From Campylobacter geochelonis (lineage in GTDB: Bacteria > Campylobacterota > Campylobacteria > Campylobacterales > Campylobacteraceae), in the NCBI RefSeq assembly GCF_013201685.1, contig NZ_CP053844.1, forward strand, positions 1-64,000: DNA of 64,000 bases. The letters run 5' to 3'. Below the pieces are notes generated by a model that searched no databases, was not told where the DNA came from, and was given only the letters and a program-made list of their open reading frames with translations. Positions 30,326 to 40,126 of the stretch are shown piece after piece. Position 1 is the stretch's first letter. Each line of letters starts with the position of its first letter. Made by a program: the position numbers and the translations under genes.

Positions 30326-30753
30326 TTTAAACTCTCTTCCATTTTTGTAGCTTCATCTCTTGCCATCGTATCACACTCTTCATTTTCAGGGTGTCCAGCG
30401 TGAGCTTTTATCCATGAAGCCTTTACTTTATGCGGTTTTGAAATTTCTAAATATTCTTGCCACAACTCTACATTTTTCACATTTTTAAAGTTTTTTTTAA
30501 CCCAGCCAAAAAGCCATGAATTTATCGAATTCGCCACATAACTACTATCTGTGTAAAGTAGCACTTCACACGGTTCTTTTAACGCTTTTAAGCCCTCAAT
30601 TACGGCTCTTAGCTCCATTTGGTTGTTTGTTGTGTGTTCTTTAGCTCCACTTTGTTTTTTAACAAAATCTTTGTATTTTAAAATATACGCCCAGCCACCA
30701 GCTCCGGGGTTTTTAAGACATGAGCCGTCGCTAAAAAGGCATATTGATTTCAT
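30313..30753 (-). CDS. rnhA: Ribonuclease HI
   Basis: Cleaves RNA in RNA-DNA hybrids. 146 residues from the second of two adjacent ATGs (30753); AGGA lies 6 bp before it and only 3 bp before the first. Catalytic acidic residues are in [14 protein letters not shown] (Asp), [12 protein letters not shown] (Glu), [12 protein letters not shown] (Asp) and the final [13 protein letters not shown] (Asp), with the active-site His loop [10 protein letters not shown]. It overlaps rnc by 13 bases. Confidence 0.95.
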   Translation of the reverse strand: MKSICLFSDGSCLKNPGAGGWAYILKYKDFVKKQSGAKEHTTNNQMELRAVIEGLKALKEPCEVLLYTDSSYVANSINSWLFGWVKKNFKNVKNVELWQEYLEISKPHKVKASWIKAHAGHPENEECDTMARDEATKMEESLKCKI

Positions 30754-31756
30754 CATCTTTCCTAACTATTTTTGGAAGTATTTCAACGCTTTGAAGCGAG
30801 TAGCAAATCGGACAGCGATAAAAGTGCGTTGGCAAGGTATTTTTACACTCTTTGCAGACATATTTAAAGTTCAAATCCGCCTCAAAAAATCCACTTTTTC
30901 TCATCGCTGAAATCGCATTTATCTCAAAAAAACTGCTAGTTTCAAACTCGTTGTTTAAATTCTTTGCATAAAAAAGCGCTTTAAATTCTCTATCTCGCAG
31001 ATTCACCGGCTCTTTTAAATGCCAGATTATATCGATACAACTTGCTAAATTTGGGAATTTTCTTATCTTTGAGAGTGGCTCTTGATGTTTTAGATGAAGC
31101 TCTAAAACTAGTCTTAAAACAAAGTCAAAATCCTTTGAAAAGGTCATAATCTCTTTGATTTTTTTATCAAAGCTTAAATTTGCATCATTTGCGATAATTT
31201 GACTTTTTACAAAAGCCAAGCTTTCATCAGTGCTTACGCCCTGCTCTTTTAGTGCATCTAAGACTTCAAGTTCGTTTTGATAAAGTTTAAGGCGCTCATA
31301 AATCACGCTTAGATATTTTAGCGAAGTCTCATTTCGTGGCCCTAGTTTTAGGCTTTCAAGAAAAATTTCTTCTGATTTTTTTAAAAATCCAGCTTGAAAG
31401 TATACTTTTCCTAAATTTGTTAGGATAAATTCTTTATCTTTTTTATCTTTTACGTTTTCAAGCGCGATTAAATAGACATTTATCGCCTTTTCAAAATCCC
31501 CGCTTTTACTAAAAACAGTTGCTAAAAGCCCTAAAGATTCGCTTCCGATGTCGATGGAGCGTAAAAGTTCTTTGTGTTTTGTGCTAAGTCCATTTGATGA
31601 GTCAAATTTGCGGATAAATCTTTCTATTCTATCTTTTTCATCTCTTTTGCTAAAGACGCCCCAAACATAGCTAGCAGTCGCTACAATCAAAGCTGCACTT
31701 ATAAGGATAATCAGCCCAAAAATCGGATCTCTATAATCTATAAAAAAGTTTTCCAA
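30731..31756 (-). CDS. LapB/YciM-like TPR protein with C-terminal zinc ribbon
   Basis: 341 residues from TTG at 31756, which follows AGAGGAAAT; the frame is open another 26 codons, but that part has no ribosome site. One N-terminal membrane helix (about 10-30), TPR-like helical repeats (about 75-230) and a rubredoxin-like knuckle C-K-E-C and C-P-I-C near residues 300-320. This layout is that of LapB, the E. coli protein that controls LpxC turnover and LPS synthesis. The function in Campylobacter is inferred. The gene is divergent from dnaG and overlaps rnhA by 23 bases. Confidence 0.8.
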   Translation of the reverse strand: MENFFIDYRDPIFGLIILISAALIVATASYVWGVFSKRDEKDRIERFIRKFDSSNGLSTKHKELLRSIDIGSESLGLLATVFSKSGDFEKAINVYLIALENVKDKKDKEFILTNLGKVYFQAGFLKKSEEIFLESLKLGPRNETSLKYLSVIYERLKLYQNELEVLDALKEQGVSTDESLAFVKSQIIANDANLSFDKKIKEIMTFSKDFDFVLRLVLELHLKHQEPLSKIRKFPNLASCIDIIWHLKEPVNLRDREFKALFYAKNLNNEFETSSFFEINAISAMRKSGFFEADLNFKYVCKECKNTLPTHFYRCPICYSLQSVEILPKIVRKDDEINMPF

Positions 31757-31814
31757 ATTTCCTCTTTGCGTAAATTTAGGCTGATTATAACAAACTTTTT
31801 GTATAATCTCGCTT

Positions 31815-33461
31815 ATGATAAAAGAAGAAAGCATCCAAAAACTACTAGATCAAGTCGATATCGTCGATGTTGTAAGCCACTACATTCCACTTAGGCGCTC
31901 AGGCGTAAACTTTGTAGGAATTTGTCCGTTTCATGATGATAAAAATCCGAGCATGAGTGTTAGTTCAAATTTGGGAATTTTTCACTGTTTTTCGTGTAAA
32001 GCTGGTGGAAATGCGATAAAATTTATCATGGATTATGAGAAGTTAAGCTATCCAGAAGCGATTGAAAAGTTAGCAGCTCTTTCAAATTTTACACTTGAAT
32101 ACAGCGCCAAAGGTGCGCCAGTCAAAGAAGAAAAACATATCTTAGCGAAGGTTGGAGCGTATTATCAAAGCTTGCTTTATAAGACTCCAGCTGCGATAGA
32201 ATACCTTTATAGCAGGGGTTTTGATGATGCTTTGATAGCTAAATTTGAGCTTGGTTATGCTCCAACTTCGCAAAACACAATCCACCTTTTAGAAAACGAA
32301 AAAATCGAGCCAAATGAGGCATTAGATGTTGGCATAGTAAAGCAAAATGATAGGGGATTTTACGCTAGTTTTGTTGAACGGATTACATTTCCGATTAAAA
32401 ATCACACAGGAAAAATCGTCGGTTTTGGCGGTCGAACCATCACAAATCACATAGCAAAGTATGTTAACAGCCCACAATCTCGAGTTTTTGACAAATCGCA
32501 GATTCTTTACGCATATGACGTGGCGAAAAAATCGGCTTATGATAAAAAAGAGTTGATTATAACTGAGGGTTATATGGATACGATAATGCTTCATAAAGCT
32601 GGATTTACTAACGCTATAGCAGTACTTGGAACGGCTTTGACTGATAAGCATTTGCCGCTTTTGCGCCGTGGCGATACAAGGATAGTTTTGTGTTTTGATG
32701 GCGATGAGGCTGGTATAAATGCGGCGATTAAAAGTTCAAGACTTTTAACGATAAATGAGCTTGATACAAGCGTTGTTATACTGCCAAATGGGCTTGATCC
32801 TGCGGATTTGGTTCAAAAAGGGGATTTAAGAGGGCTTGAAAAAGCACTTGAAAATAGAGTTGAGGCTGGAGAATTTCTAATAAAAAGCATTATATCAAAC
32901 TACGAAATTTCTCGTCCACAGCAAAAGCAAAAAGCACTTGAAGAGGTGCAAAAGTATACTTTTGAGCTAAAACCAGTTGTCGCTGATGCGTATAAAGGAG
33001 TTGTTTCAAGAGCGCTAAATATCGATATAAACAGCTTTTTTCTATCTAAATTTAAACGAGTTCAAAATGAGGTTAAAAAAACGCAAGCACCAAATTTGGC
33101 TAGAAAAAGAGACTATCTTGAACTTGAAATTTTAAAAACTTGTTTTATGGATAAAGACTCTTTTAAAACTGGGCTTGATTTGTGTGAAAAAGAGATTTTC
33201 GCTACGCATTTTGATATTTATGAGGCGGTTTTTTCTTCGCAAAAAAGCCAAAAGCAGGTTGATTTGTTAAGAGAGTTAGCGATTGATGATAGTGTGAATA
33301 CTTTAAATAATGAAAAAAAACTTTATGATGGGATAAAAATGTTGAAAGAGAAATATTATCAATCTTTGTTAAAAGAGTTAGCAAAAAGTAGTGACGCAGA
33401 TAAAATTGATAAAATTGTTAAAATTCAGAAGATTTTAAGGCGTTTAAAGGGGGCAAAATGA
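31815..33461 (+). CDS. dnaG: DNA primase
   Basis: Makes RNA primers at the replication fork. 548 residues. The N-terminal CHC2 zinc site is in CPFHDDKNPSMSVS with HCFSCKAGGN. The RNA polymerase core has FGGRTI and the TOPRIM domain ITEGYMDTIMLHKAG, then CFDGDEAG. The C-terminal helicase-binding part is short, as in other epsilonproteobacteria. It overlaps the next gene by 4 bases (ATGA). Confidence 0.97.
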   Translation: MIKEESIQKLLDQVDIVDVVSHYIPLRRSGVNFVGICPFHDDKNPSMSVSSNLGIFHCFSCKAGGNAIKFIMDYEKLSYPEAIEKLAALSNFTLEYSAKGAPVKEEKHILAKVGAYYQSLLYKTPAAIEYLYSRGFDDALIAKFELGYAPTSQNTIHLLENEKIEPNEALDVGIVKQNDRGFYASFVERITFPIKNHTGKIVGFGGRTITNHIAKYVNSPQSRVFDKSQILYAYDVAKKSAYDKKELIITEGYMDTIMLHKAGFTNAIAVLGTALTDKHLPLLRRGDTRIVLCFDGDEAGINAAIKSSRLLTINELDTSVVILPNGLDPADLVQKGDLRGLEKALENRVEAGEFLIKSIISNYEISRPQQKQKALEEVQKYTFELKPVVADAYKGVVSRALNIDINSFFLSKFKRVQNEVKKTQAPNLARKRDYLELEILKTCFMDKDSFKTGLDLCEKEIFATHFDIYEAVFSSQKSQKQVDLLRELAIDDSVNTLNNEKKLYDGIKMLKEKYYQSLLKELAKSSDADKIDKIVKIQKILRRLKGAK

Positions 33462-34450
33462 AAGCATTATCGCTTTTTAGTGGTGGGCTTGATAGCATGC
33501 TTGCGATTAGGCTAATGGCGATGCAAGGTATCGAAGTTACAGCACTTCATATGGATATAGGATTTGGCTCAAGAGGCGATAAAAGCGAACTTTTAAGAAA
33601 AAGAGCGGAGTTGGCTGGGGCTAAATTTAAGATAATTGATATTAAAAACAAATACCTCCAAGATGTGCTTTTGCACCCAAAATACGGCTATGGAAAGAAC
33701 TTTAACCCGTGTGTGGATTGCCATGGTTTTATGTTTAAGACTGCGCTTTTAATGCTTGAAGATGAAGGAGCGAGCTTTATCGTAACTGGCGAGGTTTTAG
33801 GGCAACGCCCAATGAGCCAAAGAAAAGAGGCGCTTTTTAACGTAAGTAGCCTATCTGGCGATGAAAATGGGCTGATTTTACGCCCACTTTGCGCTAAACA
33901 TTTAGAGCCTACAACGCCTGAACTTAAGGGCTGGGTTGAGCGAGAAAAACTGCTTGATATCAGCGGACGTGGGCGAACAAGACAGCTTGCGATGGCAAAA
34001 GAATTTGGCTTTGATGAGTTTGAAAGTCCAGGTGGCGGGTGTTTGCTAACGATGCAAAATTTCGCAAGCAAAATGAAAGATGCTTTAAAATTTGAAGGAC
34101 TTGATACCTACTTAGATACGCAAATCCTTAAATTTGGTCGCCATTTAAGGCTTGATGATGGCGCAAAAGTGATAATAGGTCGAGATGAGAAAGACAACGA
34201 GGGGCTAGAACGCGTTCAAAACCCTAAATTTAGCCATATAGCGCTACCTGATGATATGGTTGGGGCTTATTCATTGATAAGCAAAAATGCAAGTAAAAAC
34301 GATAAGTTAAAAGCGTGTAAATTTGCTCTAACTTATGCAAAAACTAGCCCAAATTTAGAGTATGAAGTAGCTATTGATGGTGAAAAATTTATCGCTTCGC
34401 CTTTTGAAAGCAAAAGCCAAGCTCAAAAATATCTTGTCGGCTTAGGATAG
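33458..34450 (+). CDS. PP-loop ATPase, predicted tRNA-thiolation-like enzyme
   Basis: 330 residues. The N-terminal PP-loop SGGLDSML marks an ATP-pyrophosphatase that adenylates its substrate, as in MnmA, ThiI and TtcA. A Cys pair (NPCVDCHGFM) and a later Cys in ESPGGGCLLTM could carry sulfur or a metal. It is annotated in relatives as an argininosuccinate-synthase-like or tRNA-thiouridylase-like protein; the true substrate is not established. The C-terminal ~90 residues form a separate small domain. It overlaps dnaG by 4 bases. Confidence 0.75.
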   Translation: MKALSLFSGGLDSMLAIRLMAMQGIEVTALHMDIGFGSRGDKSELLRKRAELAGAKFKIIDIKNKYLQDVLLHPKYGYGKNFNPCVDCHGFMFKTALLMLEDEGASFIVTGEVLGQRPMSQRKEALFNVSSLSGDENGLILRPLCAKHLEPTTPELKGWVEREKLLDISGRGRTRQLAMAKEFGFDEFESPGGGCLLTMQNFASKMKDALKFEGLDTYLDTQILKFGRHLRLDDGAKVIIGRDEKDNEGLERVQNPKFSHIALPDDMVGAYSLISKNASKNDKLKACKFALTYAKTSPNLEYEVAIDGEKFIASPFESKSQAQKYLVGLG

Positions 34451-34777
34451 TTTTTTAATCGCTGAAAATATGATGATAGAAGCTCCTAAAATAGATAAAA
34501 AAGCTCCTAAAAAGTCGTATTTTGTAATGGCTTGTTTTTCTATAAAAACGAGCCAAAGAAGCGATGAGATGATATAAATTCCACCATACGCCGCGTAAGC
34601 CCTACTGGCAAATTCGCTCTCAACTTTTGTCAAAATATAGGCAAAAATGACTAAAGAGATAACGCCAACTCCTAGCCAGAGCGGGTTTTTAGCATTTTTT
34701 ATAACTATCCAAAAAGAAAAACAACCCAAAATTTCAAAAAATGCCGCCACGAGGTAGTATAAAATCTCTTTTACCAA
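34442..34777 (-). CDS. YnfA/UPF0060 small membrane protein
   Basis: 111 residues with four membrane helices. Family blocks are AAFFEILGCFSFW and ASRAYAAYGGIYIISSLLWL, typical of YnfA (UPF0060), a small-multidrug-resistance-like family. Function uncertain, possibly export. It converges on the PP-loop gene and overlaps its end by 9 bases. Confidence 0.9.
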   Translation of the reverse strand: MVKEILYYLVAAFFEILGCFSFWIVIKNAKNPLWLGVGVISLVIFAYILTKVESEFASRAYAAYGGIYIISSLLWLVFIEKQAITKYDFLGAFLSILGASIIIFSAIKKLS

Positions 34778-34962
34778 ATTGAATCCTTTTTAATAATCAT
34801 TATTATAACAAAACAAGCAAAAAATATAATAAAAAGCAAGATAAAGTAGAAATTTGGCTTAAATTTTAGACTATCAACTTTTTAGTTGATTCTGGTTTAG
34901 AGCTTGAAATATTTTATAATAAATTTAAATTATTATGTAGTTATAATTAATCAAATATAATA

Positions 34963-34997
34963 AAAATCCTAGATTTATAATTGCATTCTAGGATTTT
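34963..34997. terminator. Hairpin after the DUF411 gene
   Basis: Perfect 11-bp stem AAAATCCTAGA / TCTAGGATTTT with a 13-base loop, about 30 bp past the stop of the minus-strand DUF411 gene. Confidence 0.65.
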
Positions 34998-35025
34998 ACG
35001 AAAGCTTTAAGAAGGTTATCTAAAA

Positions 35026-35475
35026 CTATTTGAAGCGTTTTCCATCCATATAGCTTGAAAAGATTTCGCTTGTTCCATCTTTTTTAAGCATTAAAACATC
35101 GTAGTCTTCAACTATGCCACCTTGCTCCATTCCTGGACTTCCAAGAGGCATACCAGCGACTGTAAGACCGATAGCGTTTGTTGGTTTTAGCTCAAGAAAT
35201 TCTTTCACATCAACAGCTGGAACATGCCCTTCAAAAATATAATCATCAATAACGGCAGTATGGCAACTAGATAGCTCTAATGGAACTTTGAATTTGTTTT
35301 TTACCTCAAGCATTTCGTTTGTTTTAACTGTCTTTATATCGCTAAAACCGTTGTCTTTTAAGTGCTGTGCCCAACTATCGCAACACCCACAACTTGGGCT
35401 TTTGTACATCACGACTGAACTTGCTGCAAAAATTTGCGTGGCTAGAAAGGTTGAGAGTAGAAGAAGTTTTTTCAT
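35026..35475 (-). CDS. DUF411 metal-binding periplasmic protein
   Basis: 149 residues with a signal peptide (KKLLLLSTFLATQIFAAS). The mature part starts with the DUF411 metal site YKSPSCGCCDSW and continues with a conserved Cys-His (SSCHTAVID), GHVPAVDV and MPLGSPGMEQG. DUF411 proteins are linked to copper or other metal handling in the periplasm. The gene stands alone with its own terminator. Confidence 0.9.
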   Translation of the reverse strand: MKKLLLLSTFLATQIFAASSVVMYKSPSCGCCDSWAQHLKDNGFSDIKTVKTNEMLEVKNKFKVPLELSSCHTAVIDDYIFEGHVPAVDVKEFLELKPTNAIGLTVAGMPLGSPGMEQGGIVEDYDVLMLKKDGTSEIFSSYMDGKRFK

Positions 35476-35638
35476 TTGTTTTCCTTATTTAAAAAATAAC
35501 TGCAAATTTATAGTTAAAATCTAAACGTTATTTAAATAGTAGCTTAAAATTTAAATATGCCAAAGAGTAGTTTAAATTTATCAATTTATATTTTTTAATA
35601 ATGTGATAAAATATATAAAATGGTTGCAAGGAGCTAAA

Positions 35639-37303
35639 ATGAGCCTTATAAACAGTGTTGCTAATAATAAAATTTATAAAACTATCCTTTTTTTAATACT
35701 AATTTTTATATTTATCATAGGTGGAATTTTCATCGGAATGACAAAAGAGATGAAAGAAAAAGTCGAGCAAAACAGAGAGCTAACGATAAAAAGCTTGGAA
35801 TTTACTATGCTTTTATGGCTAGAACAAAGAGTTAAAAGCTTAGAAAGCGCGGTGATTTACGCTGGAAATAATGGAATTTATAATGATGAGGAAAAAATCG
35901 TTAAATTCAACCAAAATTTCATAAACTCAAACCCATTTTTTAACGCGGTTCAGATGTTGATACCGCAAAAATACTTTTATATGGATGGAAAAAAGATAAT
36001 TGATTATGAAAAAAATATCGCATATAATGAGGATAAAAATATCACCAGAGCGATAAGTCAGCCGTGGTTTATAAAGACCAAAGAGAGCGAGAAAACAACG
36101 ATAAATGAGATGAAAAAGCACCATTATTTACACGAACAGACGATAAATATCTGTACTCCTATAAAAGATGGAGCTAAATTTGTTGGCGTTTTTTGTGGTA
36201 TTTTAAAGACTGATTCACTTTTTGATAAGATTAAAGAGATAAAAATTCCGCAAAATTTTTACTACTTTATCGTTGATAACTTTGGAAATGCCCTAACTGA
36301 GCTTAAAAACAAAGAGCTTTTAGTCAGCATTGAGCAAACTTGTATAGAGAAAAATCGTAAAGAAAATATCTCGCTCCAAGTAGGAGATGACGCGGTTAGT
36401 TTAACCAAACTGCACGGGTTTGAGTGGTATTTGGGTGTGGGAGTTGATACGCATAAGTTTCTTTTAAGTAATATGAAAAAGACTATTATTTACGCGATTG
36501 TGTCGTTTTTGTCTTTTTTAATAATGCTGTATTTTATAAATTTAATATATGAATTTATTATAAAAAAACTAAGTGCGAAAAAAGAGCAATACGAGCAGCT
36601 ACTTTTACACCAATCAAGGTTAAACGAAATCGGCGGGCTAGTTTCTGGCATAAATCATCAGTTAAAACAACCCATAAATTCGCTAAGTTTAATCATCTCA
36701 AGCATGAGCGAAACGCTTAAAAAAGATGAGCTAGATAAAGAGCTTTTTCAAAGCAACTTAGCGCTTTGTAAGAGCCAAATTTGGGCGATGAACAACACGA
36801 TAAACATATATAGAAATTTTTATAAATTTGATGATGCGATAAGCGAATTTGATATAATCAAGTGTATAAAAGATGTGATTTTAGTGACTAAAACAGAGCT
36901 AAACCACCACAACATCACGCTTAAATTTGATAAAAGTTATGAAAGTATTGCTGTAAAAAGTATAGAAAATTTTATATATCAAATTCTTTTGGTTTTGATT
37001 TTAAACTCAAAAGATGCGATTTTAAGCCAAAAAAATAGTAAAAAAAGAGAAATTTTAATCGAAGTAAGCCAAAAAGATAATGAGGTTGAAATTTGTGTTT
37101 TGGACTTTGGAAGTGGAGTTGAAAAGAGTAAAAAAGAGCTGATTTTTGAGCCAAAACAAAGTAGCAAAAAGCATGGTTTTGGGCTTGGGCTGTGTTTTGC
37201 GAAGATGTTGAGTTCAAGGCGCTTAAATGGGGATTTAAGACTAGTGAGTTTAAAAAATCCGACTAAATTTAGCTTAAATATACAAAAAAATTTAAAGGCT
37301 TAG
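35639..37303 (+). CDS. Sensor histidine kinase
   Basis: 554 residues from ATG at 35639 (AAGGAGCTAAA before it; the open frame begins 12 codons earlier). A membrane helix (about 11-33), a Cache-like periplasmic sensor (about 35-275) and a second helix (about 281-303) precede the cytoplasmic kinase. The phospho-acceptor region is SGINHQLKQPINSL (H-box), with N-box NSKDAI, G1 DFGSGV and G2 GFGLGLCFAKM. The adjacent response regulator gene starts 1 bp later. The periplasmic signal is unknown. Confidence 0.9.
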   Translation: MSLINSVANNKIYKTILFLILIFIFIIGGIFIGMTKEMKEKVEQNRELTIKSLEFTMLLWLEQRVKSLESAVIYAGNNGIYNDEEKIVKFNQNFINSNPFFNAVQMLIPQKYFYMDGKKIIDYEKNIAYNEDKNITRAISQPWFIKTKESEKTTINEMKKHHYLHEQTINICTPIKDGAKFVGVFCGILKTDSLFDKIKEIKIPQNFYYFIVDNFGNALTELKNKELLVSIEQTCIEKNRKENISLQVGDDAVSLTKLHGFEWYLGVGVDTHKFLLSNMKKTIIYAIVSFLSFLIMLYFINLIYEFIIKKLSAKKEQYEQLLLHQSRLNEIGGLVSGINHQLKQPINSLSLIISSMSETLKKDELDKELFQSNLALCKSQIWAMNNTINIYRNFYKFDDAISEFDIIKCIKDVILVTKTELNHHNITLKFDKSYESIAVKSIENFIYQILLVLILNSKDAILSQKNSKKREILIEVSQKDNEVEICVLDFGSGVEKSKKELIFEPKQSSKKHGFGLGLCFAKMLSSRRLNGDLRLVSLKNPTKFSLNIQKNLKA

Positions 37304-37304
37304 C

Positions 37305-37994
37305 ATGAAAAAATCCACCCTTGAGATGTTAAAAAATTTCACCATTCTTGTAGTTGAAGATGATGATGTGGCAAGAAGTGTGATAAAACAGGAGCTAAAA
37401 GGGCATTTTAGCGCATTTTTTGAAGCAAAAGATGGGCTTGAGGGGCTTGAAATTTTTAAAAAACATAGAGTTGATATCATTTTATCTGATCTCCATATGC
37501 CAAATTTAAATGGTTTTGAGATGATAAAACAGATTCAGCAAATCAAGCCAAAGCAAGATTTTATCGCTATGACTTCATATGATAGCGATGAAAATTTGCT
37601 AAGTAGCGTGGAACATGGAGCGCTAAATTTTTTGCGAAAACCGCTTGAAATTTTGGAGATAAAAACTGCTCTTGTTGTCGCACTTGCTAAAAAAAGTAGC
37701 CAAAAAGTAGCGATAAGTAAAGAAGTTAGCGTTGATTTTGCTAGCGAGACTATATATTTAGGCGATGAAGCTGTGTTTTTAAGCTATAAAAACCACAAAA
37801 TTTTCTGGCTTTTGTGTTATAACTTAGGGCGACTTGTTAGTTATGATTTGATAGAAGACTGGGTTTATTTTGATGATGAGGAATTTAGTAAAAAAGCGGT
37901 TCAAACTGCGATTATTAGGATAAAAAAACAGCTTGGCGATCTTGATATAGAAAACATTTATAGCTCTGGATATGTGCTAAAAAAGAGTGTTTAA
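37305..37994 (+). CDS. OmpR-type response regulator
   Basis: 229 residues: a receiver domain (about 8-125) with VVEDDD at the acidic pocket, phospho-acceptor Asp in ILSDLHMPNLNG, Thr in IAMTSYDSD and Lys in FLRKPLE. A winged-helix DNA-binding domain (about 145-227, ending IENIYSSGYVLKK) follows. It is paired with the histidine kinase immediately upstream. Targets unknown. Confidence 0.93.
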   Translation: MKKSTLEMLKNFTILVVEDDDVARSVIKQELKGHFSAFFEAKDGLEGLEIFKKHRVDIILSDLHMPNLNGFEMIKQIQQIKPKQDFIAMTSYDSDENLLSSVEHGALNFLRKPLEILEIKTALVVALAKKSSQKVAISKEVSVDFASETIYLGDEAVFLSYKNHKIFWLLCYNLGRLVSYDLIEDWVYFDDEEFSKKAVQTAIIRIKKQLGDLDIENIYSSGYVLKKSV

Positions 37995-38800
37995 AAAAGA
38001 AAAAATTTACTTTAAGACTTAAATTTGTTAGTAAAAGTAAAATAAAATATATAAATTAAAATAGTTATTTTTATAAAAATAATCTAAAATAGTGACAAAT
38101 TTTTCAAAACCACAATTTTATCGATTTTTCAAAACTAAAAGCCAAATTTAGCAAATTTATAAAATCTCTTTTTAACACCAAATTTAAAAACTCATCTGTC
38201 CATTTTACTGACTATTGCTACGCTTTGTTTGCTATTATTTTATAACCATGCGGGTAAAAGTATAAATTTCTTAAGCTAAAAGAGTGTAAAAATAATCGCT
38301 TAAAAAATAAAATCTAAAAAGAGATTTGTAAGCGTTATATTGGATTTTTCAAAACAGTTAATTATAGTATTATAAACTAAAATATATGCATAAAATTTAA
38401 AAATAGCAAATTTCGCAATAATCTTTATAGCAAAATGGCTTATTACAAGATACAATAAAATCATGCGCAAAAACGCACAAAATTTATTTAACGGTAATTT
38501 TATGGTTTAATTTTTGCATGCATATATTTGACAGCGGTTGTATGTAAAAAGAGTTAAAAAAGCTGATTTTATATAAAAATCTAAAAAATATTGCAAAAAA
38601 ATTATCATATTACAAACTGACAACTATAAATTCTTAGACAAAATTAGCTTATAAATAGTCAAATGAGTTTTTCAAAGCGACTAAAAGCTAAATTTACAAG
38701 CAAATTTACAAAACTAAAAATGCTAAAATTCAAGTACAAATTTAAGCAAAAAGCTTCACCGCCGCTTTCTTAAACCAAATTTGCACTTAAATAAACAAAT
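37995..38800. other. Long AT-rich stretch without a gene
   Basis: 806 bp between convergent genes. TTTTTCAAAAC-like words recur (near 38099, 38132 and 38345), and CAAATTTA-type words are dense. No frame on either strand gives a believable protein, and no tRNA or strong terminator is seen. It could be a decayed gene or transcriptional spacer. Confidence 0.5.
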
Positions 38801-39379
38801 TTATTTGTTAAACAACTTGCCTAAAAGTCCGCCAAAAACGCCTTTTAAGTTGCTTTTTTCCATCTCGTTATTAACAAAGTCGTTGTAGCTCATTTTTCTA
38901 TCTTTTAACATCTTCATCAAAAGCTCTTCGCTCGCTTCCATTCCGCCGGTTTTCTCAGCTTCTACTAGCTCTTTATACATCGGTTTAAGGCTTTCGATTG
39001 TAGTTTTTGAAGCAGCTCTTCTATAGGCTATATATCCTGTTATTTCGTTGGTTTTTTCATCTCTTTCTATCTCGAAATTTGTTATAACCCAGTAGTATCT
39101 GCCATCTTTTGCTAAATTTTTTACAACAGCCATGATGTTTTGTCCGTTTTGGATTCTATCCCACATCATTTTAAAGATGATTTTTGGCATATCGGGATGT
39201 CTGATGATGTTGTGAGGTTTTCCCACTAGTTCGGACTCTGCGTAGCCTGAGACTTTTACAAAGTATTGGTTGGCAAAGGTGATAACTCCCTTTGTGTCGG
39301 TTTTAGAAACTATATACCTTTTAGAATCAAGTTCTATCTCTAAATTTAGAGGTTTTGGTTTGTTAAAGCTTACAGCCAT
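38801..39379 (-). CDS. PAS-domain sensor protein, Aer/CetB-like (A)
   Basis: 192 residues. One PAS domain (about 20-125) with SKTDTKGVITFANQYFVKVS, GKPHNIIRHPDMPK and KDGRYYWVITNFE. These blocks are those of the Aer/CetB energy-taxis PAS sensors, which bind FAD or heme and signal redox state to a separate membrane transducer. A helical tail follows. It has no membrane helix or methyl-accepting domain of its own. A closely similar gene lies 9 bp upstream, so the pair arose by duplication. Confidence 0.87.
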   Translation of the reverse strand: MAVSFNKPKPLNLEIELDSKRYIVSKTDTKGVITFANQYFVKVSGYAESELVGKPHNIIRHPDMPKIIFKMMWDRIQNGQNIMAVVKNLAKDGRYYWVITNFEIERDEKTNEITGYIAYRRAASKTTIESLKPMYKELVEAEKTGGMEASEELLMKMLKDRKMSYNDFVNNEMEKSNLKGVFGGLLGKLFNK

Positions 39380-39388
39380 GTTGATACC

Positions 39389-39940
39389 TTATCTTTTAAA
39401 ATTTTTACTATTTATTAGTATAGCATTTATCAGCTCATCATAGTCACTTTTTTTGTATCTAGCTAAAATTTTATCAAATATTTCGTTACTTAACTCCATT
39501 CCGCCAAGTTGTTCTGCGTAAGAAAGCTCTTGATAAATGCCACTCATAATTTTTTTAACTTCGTTTGGAACGGCTTGTCTGTAAGCTGTGAATGATAGAA
39601 CTTTGTTTGTTATAGGGTCTTTTACAGACTCAAATTTAGTACTCACCCAGTAGTAGCTGCCATCTTTTGCTAAATTTTTTATAACAAGCGTGATGTCTTT
39701 ATCTTGTGCGATTCTATCCCAAAGCATTTTAAACACAAGTCGTGGCATATCTGGATGTCTGATGATGTTATGGCATTTACCAACTAGCTCATCTGGAGTA
39801 TATCCGCAAATGCTAGCAAAATATGCATTTGCGTAGGTTATAACGCCTTTTGGATCTGTTTTAGAGACTATGTATCTATTTGGATTTATCTGTATTTCTA
39901 CATCTTTTGGCATGGGACGATTAGATGATATTTTGTCCAT
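39389..39940 (-). CDS. PAS-domain sensor protein, Aer/CetB-like (B)
   Basis: 183 residues, the tandem partner of the gene downstream: SKTDPKGVITYANAYFASIC, GKCHNIIRHPDMPRL and KDGSYYWVSTKFE line up with copy A. The tails also match (the pattern GGME-LS/ASEE followed by KMLKDR or KILARYKKSDYDEL). C. jejuni also has several such genes (CetB, CetC) that act with the transducer CetA; no CetA-like gene lies here. ATG follows AAAAAGGAGCTAAA. Confidence 0.87.
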   Translation of the reverse strand: MDKISSNRPMPKDVEIQINPNRYIVSKTDPKGVITYANAYFASICGYTPDELVGKCHNIIRHPDMPRLVFKMLWDRIAQDKDITLVIKNLAKDGSYYWVSTKFESVKDPITNKVLSFTAYRQAVPNEVKKIMSGIYQELSYAEQLGGMELSNEIFDKILARYKKSDYDELINAILINSKNFKR

Positions 39941-40126
39941 TTTAGCTCCTTTTTGACGAAATTTATCTTTATTTAAAAGTTAAATTTATAAAAATTTAGT
40001 TAAATATCTTGTAATAATATAATAAAATAACTTAATATCGTATAATAAATTATACTAATCAATAAATATTGTCATAATTAAATTACATTTTTACTTATAA
40101 TTTATAACTACCATAAAAATGCAAAT

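Noticed and set aside
33688-34071. Long open frame opposite the PP-loop ATPase gene
   Set aside because: The sense protein is clearly conserved. The antisense frame is Ser/Pro-rich, as shadows in AT-rich genes often are.
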